Assembly: GCA_036266975.1 (NCBI GenBank)
Contig: DATAWZ010000139.1
Coordinates: 1 to 12,093, forward strand
Source of the DNA: DATAWZ01 sp036266975
GTDB taxonomy: Bacteria; Actinomycetota; Thermoleophilia; Solirubrobacterales; Solirubrobacteraceae
Length of the DNA stretch: 12,093 nucleotides
Direction of reading: 5' to 3'
In this document: piece by piece, positions 1 to 7,229 of the stretch
How positions within the stretch are numbered: position 1 is the stretch's first letter
Layout: each line of letters begins with the position of its first letter
Notes under the pieces: generated by a model
What the model saw: only the letters and a program-made list of their open reading frames with translations
Told to the model about the DNA's origin: nothing
Database searches by the model: none
Made by a program: the position numbers and the translations under genes

Positions 1-837
1 GGCCCGGGCGGGACGAACATCTCCTCCCCGGCCGGCGTGAGCCTCGCTCGCGGCTCGAACTACCTGCTCATCGACGACCCGGCCAACGGCACGGCCAACG
101 TGCTGCTCGCCCATCCCAAGGCGGGGACCTACCACGTCACCACGACCGACGCGAGCAACCCGATCACCGGGGTGCAGACCGCCCACGTGCTGGCGCCGTT
201 CAGCGGCCACGGAACCGTCACGCGGGCGCGCGCCGGCAAGCGCCGCCTGCGCCTGCGCTACGTGCTCCCCACCGGCGCGACGCTCTCGCTGGTCGAGCGG
301 GGCAACCACGTCGAGCGGACCCTGGCGCGCAACGTGCACGGCAGCCGCTGCCCGGGCCGGCAGCGCCACGTCACCGGCGGGAAGGCACTGTGCTTCACCA
401 CGACGTTCACGCCGGCGACCGGCGCCGGCGGGCGGCGCAGCATCGAGGCGGTCGTGCAGCGGGGCGGCATCCCGATGACGATCGCGACCGTCGCGCACTA
501 CCGTGCCCCGGCCCTGCGCGTCCCGAGCAAGCCGCGCAAGGTGCAGATCAAGCGCAGCGGCACCACGGTGAAGATCGCCTGGACCGCGTCGTCCGGCGCC
601 GCGCACTACGCGGTGTCGGCAACGACGAGCACCGGGCGCTCGCTGTCGTTCACGCCGGCGCCGCGCTGCCGCGCGGTGAGGATCGCCGGCCTGGCCAAGA
701 GCGTGAAGGTCAGCGCCGTCGTCGAGGGCATCCGCTACGACACCGTCCACGGCCACCCGGCCCGGGCCACGCTCAAGGCGGGCAAGGCCAGCGGCGGGGC
801 GAAGGGCAAGCTCAAGGGCCCGGTCTGCTCGGCGTGA
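1..837 (+). CDS. C-terminal part of a probable secreted Fn3-like protein (5' end outside window)
   Basis: The reading frame is open from the first base to a TGA at 835-837, so the gene starts upstream. A GTG at 37 is possible but nothing marks it as a real start. About 278 residues are visible. The chain is rich in Thr, Ser, Gly, Ala and Arg and looks beta-stranded. Near the C-terminus (about bases 520-780) one stretch reads like a fibronectin type III fold: VKIAWTASSGAAHYAVSA, then a VRIAGL...VKVSAVVEG strand pair. Four cysteines (in SRCPG, ALCF, PRCRA and the final VCSA) could form disulfides, which would suit an exported protein. No catalytic motif is visible in this part, so it may be the accessory tail of an extracellular enzyme or surface protein. 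It converges on the yciH-like gene with only 8 bp between stops. Coding status is fairly sure; function is not. Confidence 0.7.
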   Translation, partial: GPGGTNISSPAGVSLARGSNYLLIDDPANGTANVLLAHPKAGTYHVTTTDASNPITGVQTAHVLAPFSGHGTVTRARAGKRRLRLRYVLPTGATLSLVERGNHVERTLARNVHGSRCPGRQRHVTGGKALCFTTTFTPATGAGGRRSIEAVVQRGGIPMTIATVAHYRAPALRVPSKPRKVQIKRSGTTVKIAWTASSGAAHYAVSATTSTGRSLSFTPAPRCRAVRIAGLAKSVKVSAVVEGIRYDTVHGHPARATLKAGKASGGAKGKLKGPVCSA

Positions 838-845
838 GCTGAGGG

Positions 846-1202
846 TCAGCCGCCGGCGAGGACCGCGTCGTGGCCGGCGGCGGCCAGCTCCTGCATGACG
901 AGCGGGCGGTGATCGCCCTGCAGCTCGATCGCCCCGTCGCGGACCGAGCCGCCGACGCCGCAGCGGCGCTTGAGCTGGCCGGCGAGCTCGCGCAGCGCGG
1001 CGTCGTCGAGCGGGAGCCCGCTGATCGTCGTCACCGGCTTGCCCCGGCGACCGGCGACCTCGCGCCGGACCTTGACGCGGCCGCCGACGACGGGCGGCGC
1101 CGCCTGCGGCGGCTCGGGCTTCTGCCGGCGCCGGTCGCCCGCGTCGCTGGACCAGACGACCTGCGCGTCCTGACGAGCATCCGGGCGCGGGTGACGGGGC
1201 AC
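846..1202 (-). CDS. yciH: SUI1/eIF1-family translation factor, YciH-like
   Basis: 118 residues, close to the ~108 of E. coli YciH. The N-terminus has the VVWSSDAGDRR stretch typical of bacterial members. The SUI1 domain covers about residues 42-112, with the basic VKVRREVAGRRGKPVTTISG segment, the LKRRCGVGGSV turn and IELQGDHR near the end. SUI1 proteins bind the small ribosomal subunit near the P site; in E. coli YciH is reported as a stress-related inhibitor of initiation. The GTG at 1202 is the only usable in-frame start between the upstream gene's stop (1220-1222) and the conserved region, and no good Shine-Dalgarno precedes it. The frame stays open further upstream but there it runs antisense-like through the LLM gene. 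It is the last gene of the leftward operon, 17 bp after the LLM gene, so it may ride on the catabolic transcript by position alone. The family call is secure; the start is moderately sure. Confidence 0.88.
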   Translation of the reverse strand: MPRHPRPDARQDAQVVWSSDAGDRRRQKPEPPQAAPPVVGGRVKVRREVAGRRGKPVTTISGLPLDDAALRELAGQLKRRCGVGGSVRDGAIELQGDHRPLVMQELAAAGHDAVLAGG

Positions 1203-1219
1203 GCGGCGATGATCGCAGC

Positions 1220-2230
1220 TTAGGGCGGCGCCTTCAGGTGCGGGATCACGTGGTCGGAGAGGTACTGCAACCGCTCGGCGGCGTGGTCGAGGTCCTCGCC
1301 GGGGATCACCGGCGTGATGTCGATCGATACCGCGCCGGCGTCGATCGCGCCGTTGAAACGCTCGATCGCTCCGGCGGCGTCGGTGAGCAGGCCGAAGCCC
1401 ATCTCCTCGGTCTGGCGCAGCACCGCCTTGGCGTCGTCGAAGGGAGTCAGGCCCGGGAACGCGTTGTTGGTGATGTAGCCGTTGATCATGTACAGGTAGT
1501 GCGGAGCGATCTTCGCGTAGGCGCGCTCGGGGTCCTCGGCGATCATCGCGAAGTACGTCCCGTTCAGACGCTGCTCGGACCGCGGGCGGCCGAGCCGTTC
1601 GCACTCGGCGCGGTAGACGTCGGCGCCGAGCAGCCCGAAGGACAGGAAGCCGTCGCACAGGCGAGCGACGCGCTCGACGGCGACCGGCGCGAACGCTCCG
1701 CCCCAGATCGGCGGCCCGCCGGGCCGGACCGGCGCGGGCGTGACCGTCACCGGGTCGACCTGGTAGCGCCGGCCGTCGTGGGAGAACGGCTCGCCCGCGA
1801 AGGCGCCGCGCAGGATCTTCATCCCCTCCTCCAGGCGGCTCGGGCGCTGGGTCGGGCTGATGCCGTATCCGCCGAACTCGACCGGCGAGTAGCCGGCGCC
1901 GATCCCGAGCGTGAAGCGCCCGCCGGAGAGCGCGTCGATGACCAGCGACTCCTCGGCGACCCGGATCGGCTGGTGCAGCGGCAGCAGGATCAGGTTGGTC
2001 CCGACCTCCACGCGGCGCGTGCGCGCGGCGATCGCCGTGCACAGCCCGAGCGGCGCCGGCAGGTAGCCGTCCTGGTAGAAGTGGTGCTCGGTGACCCTGA
2101 CCGCGTCGATCGAGAGCTGCTCGTCGACCCAGGCGATCTGGTCGAGCAGGGCGCGGGCGCGCTCCCCCCAGGAGTCCACCCACCGGCGTGGACTGCGGAA
2201 GTCGTAGACCAGGCCAAAGCTCACCGTCAT
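1220..2230 (-). CDS. LLM-class flavin/F420-dependent oxidoreductase
   Basis: 336 residues, normal length for a luciferase-like monooxygenase-fold (TIM barrel) enzyme. Family marks include TEHH at 47-50, the VEVGTNLILLPLHQP strand-loop at 74-88, the AEESLVIDALSGGRF helix-loop at 92-106 and GIGAGYSPVEF at 109-119. In actinobacteria such proteins use F420 or FMN for hydride transfer, monooxygenation or reduction; the cofactor cannot be decided from sequence alone. Its ATG at 2230 overlaps the stop of the Ddn-like gene (ATGA), and an AGGGGG Shine-Dalgarno lies at 2238-2243, so translation is coupled. Pairing with a Ddn-like protein favours F420. It probably reduces or oxygenates an intermediate of the P450/ALDH pathway; the substrate is unknown. 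Confidence 0.92.
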   Translation of the reverse strand: MTVSFGLVYDFRSPRRWVDSWGERARALLDQIAWVDEQLSIDAVRVTEHHFYQDGYLPAPLGLCTAIAARTRRVEVGTNLILLPLHQPIRVAEESLVIDALSGGRFTLGIGAGYSPVEFGGYGISPTQRPSRLEEGMKILRGAFAGEPFSHDGRRYQVDPVTVTPAPVRPGGPPIWGGAFAPVAVERVARLCDGFLSFGLLGADVYRAECERLGRPRSEQRLNGTYFAMIAEDPERAYAKIAPHYLYMINGYITNNAFPGLTPFDDAKAVLRQTEEMGFGLLTDAAGAIERFNGAIDAGAVSIDITPVIPGEDLDHAAERLQYLSDHVIPHLKAPP

Positions 2231-2604
2231 CTGCGTGCCCCCTGCGGTTCGAGAGCCACCTCGACGAGCGGGCTGCGCTGCACCCAGTCGTTCAGCGCGC
2301 CGGCGCGCCCGAGCCGCCGCAGGATCTCACCGAGGACGCGCTCGCGCTCGGCGCGCTCGGTCACCGGCCGCGCGCGGGCCGGCAGGTCGGCGACCGTCGA
2401 CTCCTTCAGATGAAGGACGAGGGCCGGCTCGGCGACCAGGTTGGCGTACCAGTCCCGCCGCCCGGGCAGCCCGGTGACGTAGAGCCGTCCGTCGAGGAGG
2501 TGAAACCAGATCTCCAGCCGTCGCGGCTGTCCCGAGCGCCGCCCGGTCGTCGTGATGTCGGCGACCCGGTCGCCCGCGAGGGCCGCCCGGACCTGCTCGT
2601 TCAC
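2227..2604 (-). CDS. Deazaflavin (F420)-dependent nitroreductase-family protein, Ddn-like
   Basis: 125 residues. The signature TTTGRRSGQPRRLEIWF at 18-34 and LPGRRDWYANLVAEP at 46-60 match the Ddn/Rv3547 split-beta-barrel family (DUF385), which binds F420. Known members reduce nitroimidazoles, quinones or enones; many have no assigned natural substrate. The start is the GTG at 2604, chosen because it forms a GTGA overlap with the P450 stop (TGA 2603-2601) and gives the usual family length. No Shine-Dalgarno is evident, so it probably depends on coupling. It ends in an ATGA overlap with the LLM gene, so the P450, this gene and the LLM gene form one tight translational unit. The membrane-anchoring N-terminal extension of mycobacterial Ddn is absent. 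Confidence 0.88.
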   Translation of the reverse strand: MNEQVRAALAGDRVADITTTGRRSGQPRRLEIWFHLLDGRLYVTGLPGRRDWYANLVAEPALVLHLKESTVADLPARARPVTERAERERVLGEILRRLGRAGALNDWVQRSPLVEVALEPQGARR

Positions 2605-3803
2605 GCGCCCGTGGCGACCGGGTAGCGCGCCATGCCGCGCACCCAGAACGACGGCAGCCAGTCGACGTGATCCTCGACCGGATGCAGGTTCGGGAACTGC
2701 TCGAGCGCAAGCCGGACCGCCTTCGAGCACATCGAGCGTCCGAGCGGCGCGCCGATGCAGAAGTGCGCGCCGCGCGCGAACGAGAGGTGCTTGTTGCCCG
2801 AGTCGCGGTCGATGTCGAAGCGGTCGGGATCGGCGAACGCGCGCGGGTCGCGGTTGCCCGAGCCGATGAACGAGAACACCATCGACTCGGCCGGGATCGT
2901 CACGCCCTGGACCTCGACCTCGCGCACCGCGGTCTGGAAGACGAAGTGCACCGGCGAGAGGTGCCGCAGGGTCTCCTCGACGGCGTCCGGGAAGCGCGAC
3001 GGGTCGGCCTTGACGACGGCCATCGCGTCGGGGTTCTGGTTCAGCTCCCACAGCGTCGTGCCGATCAGGTGCGATGGCGTCTCGGCGCCGCCGAACTGGA
3101 TCAGCGCGATCAGGCTGAGGACCTCCTCGGGCGTGAGCTTCTCCTTGCTCTCCTCGGCGGCGACGAGCGCGGCGACCAAGTCGTTGCCCCCGGGGTTGCG
3201 ACGCTTGTGGTCGATCAGCTCGGTGAAGTAGGCGCGAGCCTCGGCCACGCTGCGATGCATCTGCTCGAGCTCGGCCTCGGGCAGCGCGGTGCGGCTCGGC
3301 GCCTTGAGCATGTCGGCCGTCCAGCGCTTGAAGTCGCTGCGCGCGGTGACCGGGTCCACGCCCAGGATCGAGGACATCACGCTCACCGGCACGTAGGCCG
3401 CGTAGTCGGCGATGAAGTCGAACTGCTCCGTGTCGGCGTGCTCCTCGAGCAGGTTGCGGATGATCTCCTCGATTCGCGGCTCCATCGCCTTGATCACCGA
3501 GGGCAGGAACGCCTTGCCCGCGAGCTTGCGCAGCCGCGTGTGCTCGGGCGGGTCGAGCGCGATGATCGAGGGGACCTCGGGCACCGGGTCGAACTCGCCG
3601 AACGCGTTGGCGATGAAGTCGCGCGCCGAGAAGATCTCGGGGTGCTTGAACGTGTGGGCGCAGTCCTCGAAGCGGAACAGGCCCCACGCCCCGATCGACT
3701 CGATGAAGTAGGCCGGGGCCTCCTCGCGGAGCTGGGCGTAGTAGCGGTAGGGGTCCTGCTGGACGTGGGCGTCGAGCGGGTCGAACCTGATCGCCGTGGT
3801 CAT
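2601..3803 (-). CDS. Cytochrome P450 (first of two)
   Basis: 400 residues, the usual size of a soluble bacterial P450. All core motifs are present: DPPEHTRLRK at 84-93 (C-helix region), an I-helix with GGAET at 238-242 (acid-Thr pair intact), ExxR at E277-R280, and the heme loop FARGAHFCIG at 342-351 with Cys349 as the thiolate ligand. It should hydroxylate or otherwise oxidise a small hydrophobic substrate in the cytosol, using electrons from a ferredoxin/reductase pair not seen beside it. The ATG at 3803 lies 2 bp after the ALDH stop, and the chain begins in a typical way (MTTAIRFDPLD). It precedes the Ddn-like gene with a 4-bp overlap. I cannot assign a CYP family number by eye. Confidence 0.96.
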   Translation of the reverse strand: MTTAIRFDPLDAHVQQDPYRYYAQLREEAPAYFIESIGAWGLFRFEDCAHTFKHPEIFSARDFIANAFGEFDPVPEVPSIIALDPPEHTRLRKLAGKAFLPSVIKAMEPRIEEIIRNLLEEHADTEQFDFIADYAAYVPVSVMSSILGVDPVTARSDFKRWTADMLKAPSRTALPEAELEQMHRSVAEARAYFTELIDHKRRNPGGNDLVAALVAAEESKEKLTPEEVLSLIALIQFGGAETPSHLIGTTLWELNQNPDAMAVVKADPSRFPDAVEETLRHLSPVHFVFQTAVREVEVQGVTIPAESMVFSFIGSGNRDPRAFADPDRFDIDRDSGNKHLSFARGAHFCIGAPLGRSMCSKAVRLALEQFPNLHPVEDHVDWLPSFWVRGMARYPVATGA

Positions 3804-3805
3804 GA

Positions 3806-5296
3806 TCAGGCGTCCAGGTAGCTGCCGCCGAGCAGGATCTGCTTGATGTCGGTGAACTCGAGGATGCCCTCGGGCCCGCACTCGCGGCCCCAGCCGGACT
3901 GCTTGAGTCCGCCGAAGGGCTCGGACAGGCACACGCCGACGGTGTTCAGCGACACCGCGCCGGCGCGGATCCGCCGCGCGACGTCAGCCGCCTTGTCCTT
4001 GTCGGCCATGTACACGGCCGCGTTCAGGCCGAAGCGGGTGGCGTTGGCGATCCGGATCGCGTCGTCCAGCCCGTCGTAGGGGATCACGCAGGTCACCGGG
4101 CCGAACACCTCCTCCTGGGCGACGGTCATGTCGTTGGTCACGTCGCGCAGCAGCGTGGGCTCGTAGTACCAGCCGCGCTCGAGCTCGGGGGGGCGCCGCC
4201 CGCCGGTGGCCACCTTGGCCCCCTGCTCCTGGGCGATCGCCACGTAGTGCTCGGTGCGCTCGCGGGCGCGCTCGACCGCGAGCGGGCCGCGGTCGGAGGT
4301 GGGGTCGAACGGGTCGCCGACCTTCAGCGCGGCATAGCGCTCGGCGAGCACGTCGACGATCTCGTCGTAGCGGCCGCGCGGCGCGAGAATCCGGGAGATC
4401 GTCACGCACACCTGGCCCTGGTAGCCGGTGCAGCCGTCGACCAGGCCGGAGGCGATCACCGCGTCCATGTCGGCGTCCTCGCCGATGATCGCCGGCGCCT
4501 TGCCGCCGAGCTCCATCAGCGTGCGGGCGAGGCGGTCGGCCGAGCGCTTGATCACGTCCACGGCGATCGCCGGCCCGCCGGTGAGGGTGATCATGTCGAT
4601 GTCCTGGTGGCCGACGAGGTGCCGGGTGACCTCGGTGCCGGCGGCCAGCGCGCTGATGACGCCCTCGGGCAGGTCAGCCTCGGCCACGCAGTCGGAGATG
4701 ATCCGGCTGGTGAGCTGGGACTCGGGCGCGTACTTGATGACGACCGGGCAGCCGGCGAGCAGCGCCGGGATCACCTTCATGCCCATCAGCGGGACGGGAC
4801 CGTTGTAGGTCATGATCGACAGAACCGGCCCGACCGGCTCGCGGCGGAGGAGGATGTCGCCGGTGGGCGTGGCGCGCGGCTCCTCCCAGCCGATCTTCTC
4901 GGCGACCTCGAGCGCGTAGTCCCAGATCATCGGCGAGGCCGCGCCGTTGAGCATCTCGGCGTGGGCGACGGTGACGCCGGCCTCGTAGATCCAGGCCTTG
5001 TTGAGGTCGGTCATGCGGGCGCTCATCGCGTCGGCCAGCCGCCGGCAGCCCGCGACGCGCTCGGCCGCGGACATGGTCGGCCAGGGACCCTCCTCGAACG
5101 CCTTGCGCGCGGCCTGCGCGGCGCGATCGGCGTCGGCGGTCGCCGGGTCGGCGACGCTCGCCAGGGTCTCCTCGGTGGAGGGCATGACCACGTCGACGCG
5201 TCGATCGGAGGCGGGGTCGACCCACTGGCCGCCGATGAACAGCTGGTCGAGGCCGGGTACGTCGATGTCCAGGCTCGTGTGGGTGGACGTTGACAT
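3806..5296 (-). CDS. NAD(P)-dependent aldehyde dehydrogenase
   Basis: 496 residues, full length for the ALDH superfamily. The catalytic apparatus is complete: Asn165 in TYNGP (the usual oxyanion Asn of the WNFP motif), Lys188 in VIKYAPES (cofactor), Glu262 in MELGGKAP (general base) and Cys297 in GQVC (nucleophile). EEVFGPV at 395-401 and FGGLKQSGWGRECG at 461-474 also fit. It should oxidise an aldehyde, perhaps a P450 or SDR product, to the acid. The NAD loop reads TGGPAIA instead of the commoner TGS-type, a mild variant. The ATG at 5296 has a strong Shine-Dalgarno (GAGGAGGAG, 5302-5310). It is the first gene of the leftward operon and faces the acyl-CoA dehydrogenase gene across a 57-bp divergent promoter region. 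Confidence 0.97.
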   Translation of the reverse strand: MSTSTHTSLDIDVPGLDQLFIGGQWVDPASDRRVDVVMPSTEETLASVADPATADADRAAQAARKAFEEGPWPTMSAAERVAGCRRLADAMSARMTDLNKAWIYEAGVTVAHAEMLNGAASPMIWDYALEVAEKIGWEEPRATPTGDILLRREPVGPVLSIMTYNGPVPLMGMKVIPALLAGCPVVIKYAPESQLTSRIISDCVAEADLPEGVISALAAGTEVTRHLVGHQDIDMITLTGGPAIAVDVIKRSADRLARTLMELGGKAPAIIGEDADMDAVIASGLVDGCTGYQGQVCVTISRILAPRGRYDEIVDVLAERYAALKVGDPFDPTSDRGPLAVERARERTEHYVAIAQEQGAKVATGGRRPPELERGWYYEPTLLRDVTNDMTVAQEEVFGPVTCVIPYDGLDDAIRIANATRFGLNAAVYMADKDKAADVARRIRAGAVSLNTVGVCLSEPFGGLKQSGWGRECGPEGILEFTDIKQILLGGSYLDA

Positions 5297-5301
5297 GGTC
5301 T

Positions 5302-5310
5302 CTCCTCCTC
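5302..5310 (-). promoter_or_regulatory. Shine-Dalgarno of the aldehyde dehydrogenase gene
   Basis: GAGGAGGAG on the minus strand, 5 nt before the ATG at 5296. It is one of the strongest ribosome-binding sites in the window and fixes the ALDH start. It also supports good expression of the first gene in the operon. Confidence 0.75.
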
Positions 5311-5333
5311 GGCGGTCGTGACGGGCCGGAGCC

Positions 5334-5352
5334 GATTATATTACTTATCATC
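5334..5352. promoter_or_regulatory. Imperfect palindrome, candidate operator in the divergent promoter
   Basis: Arms GATTATA (5334-5340) and TATCATC (5346-5352) match as inverted repeats at 6 of 7 positions around a 5-bp spacer. The dyad covers the predicted -10 boxes and ends just before the ATG at 5354. Its size and symmetry suit a dimeric regulator such as a TetR- or GntR-type repressor, which could shut both divergent operons at once. No regulator gene is in the window. The AT-richness could also simply reflect overlapping promoters. Confidence 0.45.
5335..5340 (-). promoter_or_regulatory. Predicted -10 box (TATAAT) for the leftward ALDH operon
   Basis: On the minus strand 5340-5335 reads TATAAT, a full match to the sigma-70/HrdB-type -10 consensus, inside an AT-rich island in otherwise GC-rich DNA. 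It would start a transcript near 5328, giving a leader of about 30 nt that includes the ALDH Shine-Dalgarno. No good -35 is seen at 16-18 bp spacing (the region reads about TGAAAGC), so activation or an extended contact may be needed. The same bases on the plus strand give TATATT (5337-5342), a possible -10 for the rightward operon. Confidence 0.5.
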
Positions 5353-5353
5353 G

Positions 5354-6493
5354 ATGAGCTTTCAGCTCGACCCTCTCTACGAGGCGCTGCGCGAGGAGGC
5401 CCGGGCCGTGGCCGCCGTCGTCGAGCCGCACGCCGCCGAGGCCGACGCGTCCAGCACCCTCTACCCCCCGGTCGCCGACGCGCTCGCGGCCAGCCAGCTC
5501 TCCGAGCTGATGGTCCCCGCCGCGTACGGCGGTCGCTTCGAGCGGCTCGACCCACTCGCGATCGCCGTCGTGCGCGAGGTCCTGATGGGCACCTGCTCGC
5601 ACCTGGACTCGCTCTTCGGGCTGCAGGGGATCGGCAGCTATTCGCTGACCGTCGGCGGCTCGGAGGAGCTGCGCGAGACCTGGCTGCCGCACGTGGCCTG
5701 CGGCCGGGCGCTCGCCGCGCTCGCGCTGACCGAGCCCGAGACCGGGTCGGACCTGCGCCAGATCTCGACCGAGCTCACGTCGGACGGGCGCCTGCGCGGG
5801 CGCAAGGCCTTCATCTCCAACGGCGGCGCCGCGGCCTTTTACTCAATCCTGACCCGGGAGGGCGATGGGCACTCGATGGTGCTGGTCCCCGCCACCGCGC
5901 CCGGGCTGACCGTGCTGCCCACGCCGGAGATCATCGCCCCGCACGTGCTCGGCGACCTCGAGCTCGACGACGTCCAGGTCACCCCCGAGTGGCGCCTGGG
6001 CGAGCCGGGCAAGGGGTTCGCGCTCGTGCTCGCCACGCTGTCGATCTTCCGGGTCTCGGTCGCCGGCGCCGCGATCGGCCTCGGCCAGGCGGCGCTCGAG
6101 GAGGCCACGCGCCACGCGGCGACCCGCGAGCAGTTCGGCCAGCCGCTGGCGCGGCTCGGCGCGGTCGCCGAGCGGTTGGCCGACTCGTGGGCCGAGCTCG
6201 AGGCGGCGCGGCTGCTCACCTACCGCGCCGGCGAGCTCGCGCGCGCCGACCCGCAGGCCTCGCTGCACCACAGCTCGATGGCCAAGCTGCTGGCCAGCGA
6301 GACCGCCGGAAGGATCGTCGACCGCGGGGTGCAGGTGATGGGCCGCTTCGGGCTGATCCGCGACTCCAAGATGGAGCGGCTGTACCGCCAGGCCCGGCCG
6401 ATGCGCATCTACGAGGGCGCCTCGGAGGTCCTGCGGCCGGGGATCGCGCGCGTGCTCGTCGACGAGGTGATGCGCGATGCAACTCGCGCTTGA
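5354..6493 (+). CDS. Acyl-CoA dehydrogenase family protein
   Basis: 379 residues, typical of the FAD-dependent acyl-CoA dehydrogenase fold. Visible marks: LTEPETGSDL at 125-134 (flavin/substrate loop), FISNGGAA at 153-160, AATREQFGQPL at 255-265, and YEGASEVLR at 353-361. Glu354 sits where many members have the catalytic base. It should introduce a 2,3-double bond into an acyl-CoA, passing electrons to ETF. The ATG at 5354 is preferred over an in-frame GTG at 5318 because the protein aligns from MSFQLDPL and the GTG has no ribosome-binding site. The ATG also lacks a Shine-Dalgarno and is very close to the likely promoter, so the message may be leaderless or nearly so. The 3' end overlaps the SDR start by 17 bp. 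No ETF or CoA ligase gene is nearby. Confidence 0.93.
   Translation: MSFQLDPLYEALREEARAVAAVVEPHAAEADASSTLYPPVADALAASQLSELMVPAAYGGRFERLDPLAIAVVREVLMGTCSHLDSLFGLQGIGSYSLTVGGSEELRETWLPHVACGRALAALALTEPETGSDLRQISTELTSDGRLRGRKAFISNGGAAAFYSILTREGDGHSMVLVPATAPGLTVLPTPEIIAPHVLGDLELDDVQVTPEWRLGEPGKGFALVLATLSIFRVSVAGAAIGLGQAALEEATRHAATREQFGQPLARLGAVAERLADSWAELEAARLLTYRAGELARADPQASLHHSSMAKLLASETAGRIVDRGVQVMGRFGLIRDSKMERLYRQARPMRIYEGASEVLRPGIARVLVDEVMRDATRA
6464..6470 (+). promoter_or_regulatory. Shine-Dalgarno of the SDR gene inside the acyl-CoA dehydrogenase gene
   Basis: GAGGTGA lies 6 nt before the ATG at 6477, within the last codons of the acyl-CoA dehydrogenase gene. It decides the SDR start and shows that the 17-bp gene overlap is real and not a mis-called start. 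Confidence 0.6.
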
Positions 6494-7229
6494 GGAGCGC
6501 GTGGCGATCGTCACCGGCGCGAGCCGCGGGCTCGGGCGGGCGGCCGCGGCGGCCCTGCTCGCCGAGGGCGCCCGGGTTCTCGGGACCACGCGCGACGGGG
6601 CCGCGCTCGACGGCCTGCGCGAGCGCTTCGGCGCCGATCGCGTCGCCGTCGCCACCTGCGACATGACCGATCTGGACGCCGTCGCGGCGCTGCCGGCCCG
6701 CGCGCTTGAGGCGTTCGGCCGCCTGGACATCGTCGTCAACAACGCCGGCCTGGCCCCGGCCGGGCCCTTCCTGGACCAGGGCCCGGACGTCTGGCGCGAG
6801 GTGTTCGCCGTCAACGTGTTCGCGCCCGCCGAGCTCTCGCGCGCCGCGGGTGCGCTGCTGCTCGAGCAGGGCTCGGGCAAGGTCATCAACGTCGCCTCGA
6901 CCTCGGGGCTGCTCGGCAAGCCGACGCTCGCCGCCTACTCGGCCTCCAAGGGCGCCGTGCTGCAGATGACCAAGGCGCTCGCCGGCGAGTGGGCCGCCCG
7001 CGGGGTCCAGGTCAACGCGATCGCCCCCGGTGCCTTCGAGACCGACGCGCAGGCGGCGGTGCTCGAGGATCCGGCGATCCTCGAGCGCCGGCTGCGCAAG
7101 ATCCCCGCCAAGCGAATGGGCCGGCCCGACGAGTTCGGCCCGCTCGTCTGCCTGCTCGCCTCGCCGGTCTCGGACTTCGTGACCGGGTCGGTGTTCGTGA
7201 CCGACGGCGGCGAGTCCTCCAAGCTGTGA
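6477..7229 (+). CDS. Short-chain dehydrogenase/reductase (SDR)
   Basis: 250 residues, a classical SDR. It has the Rossmann motif TGASRGLG at 13-20, NNAG at 88-91, Asn113, Ser141, and YSASK with Tyr154 and Lys158, so the full Asn-Ser-Tyr-Lys tetrad is present. The C-terminal VTDGGESS is also typical. It should interconvert an alcohol and a ketone, or reduce a 3-oxoacyl intermediate, with NAD(P)(H). An Arg at 18 (TGASRG) and a basic residue after beta-2 (TTRD at 37-40) hint at NADP, but this is uncertain. It is co-transcribed with the acyl-CoA dehydrogenase (17-bp overlap) and followed by a small gene through a TGATG junction. The substrate is unknown; the company of P450s and ALDH suggests an alcohol or ketone made by hydroxylation. 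Confidence 0.95.
   Translation: MQLALEERVAIVTGASRGLGRAAAAALLAEGARVLGTTRDGAALDGLRERFGADRVAVATCDMTDLDAVAALPARALEAFGRLDIVVNNAGLAPAGPFLDQGPDVWREVFAVNVFAPAELSRAAGALLLEQGSGKVINVASTSGLLGKPTLAAYSASKGAVLQMTKALAGEWAARGVQVNAIAPGAFETDAQAAVLEDPAILERRLRKIPAKRMGRPDEFGPLVCLLASPVSDFVTGSVFVTDGGESSKL

Noticed and set aside
838..850. Small hairpin GCTGA-GGG-TCAGC between convergent genes
   Set aside because: The stem is only 5 bp with no T-tract and overlaps the yciH stop codon; it is too weak to call a terminator.
1238..2413. Long plus-strand open frame opposite the LLM and Ddn-like genes
   Set aside because: It is antisense to two clearly recognised genes, is made of low-complexity Arg/Ala/Gly/Asp-rich sequence and has no family-like motifs. 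Long antisense frames are expected at this GC content.
2667..3821. Long plus-strand open frame opposite the first P450
   Set aside because: It lies entirely antisense to a P450 with all motifs intact; its composition (Arg, Glu, Val, Leu, Gly) is that of a shadow frame.
5318..5353. Upstream GTG as start of the acyl-CoA dehydrogenase
   Set aside because: It would place start and 12 extra residues across the promoter/dyad region with no ribosome-binding site; the ATG at 5354 fits the family better.
5290..6666. 458-codon plus-strand frame overlapping acyl-CoA dehydrogenase and SDR genes
   Set aside because: It is a frame-shifted reading of both genes, extremely Arg/Ala/Gly/Pro-rich, without motifs.
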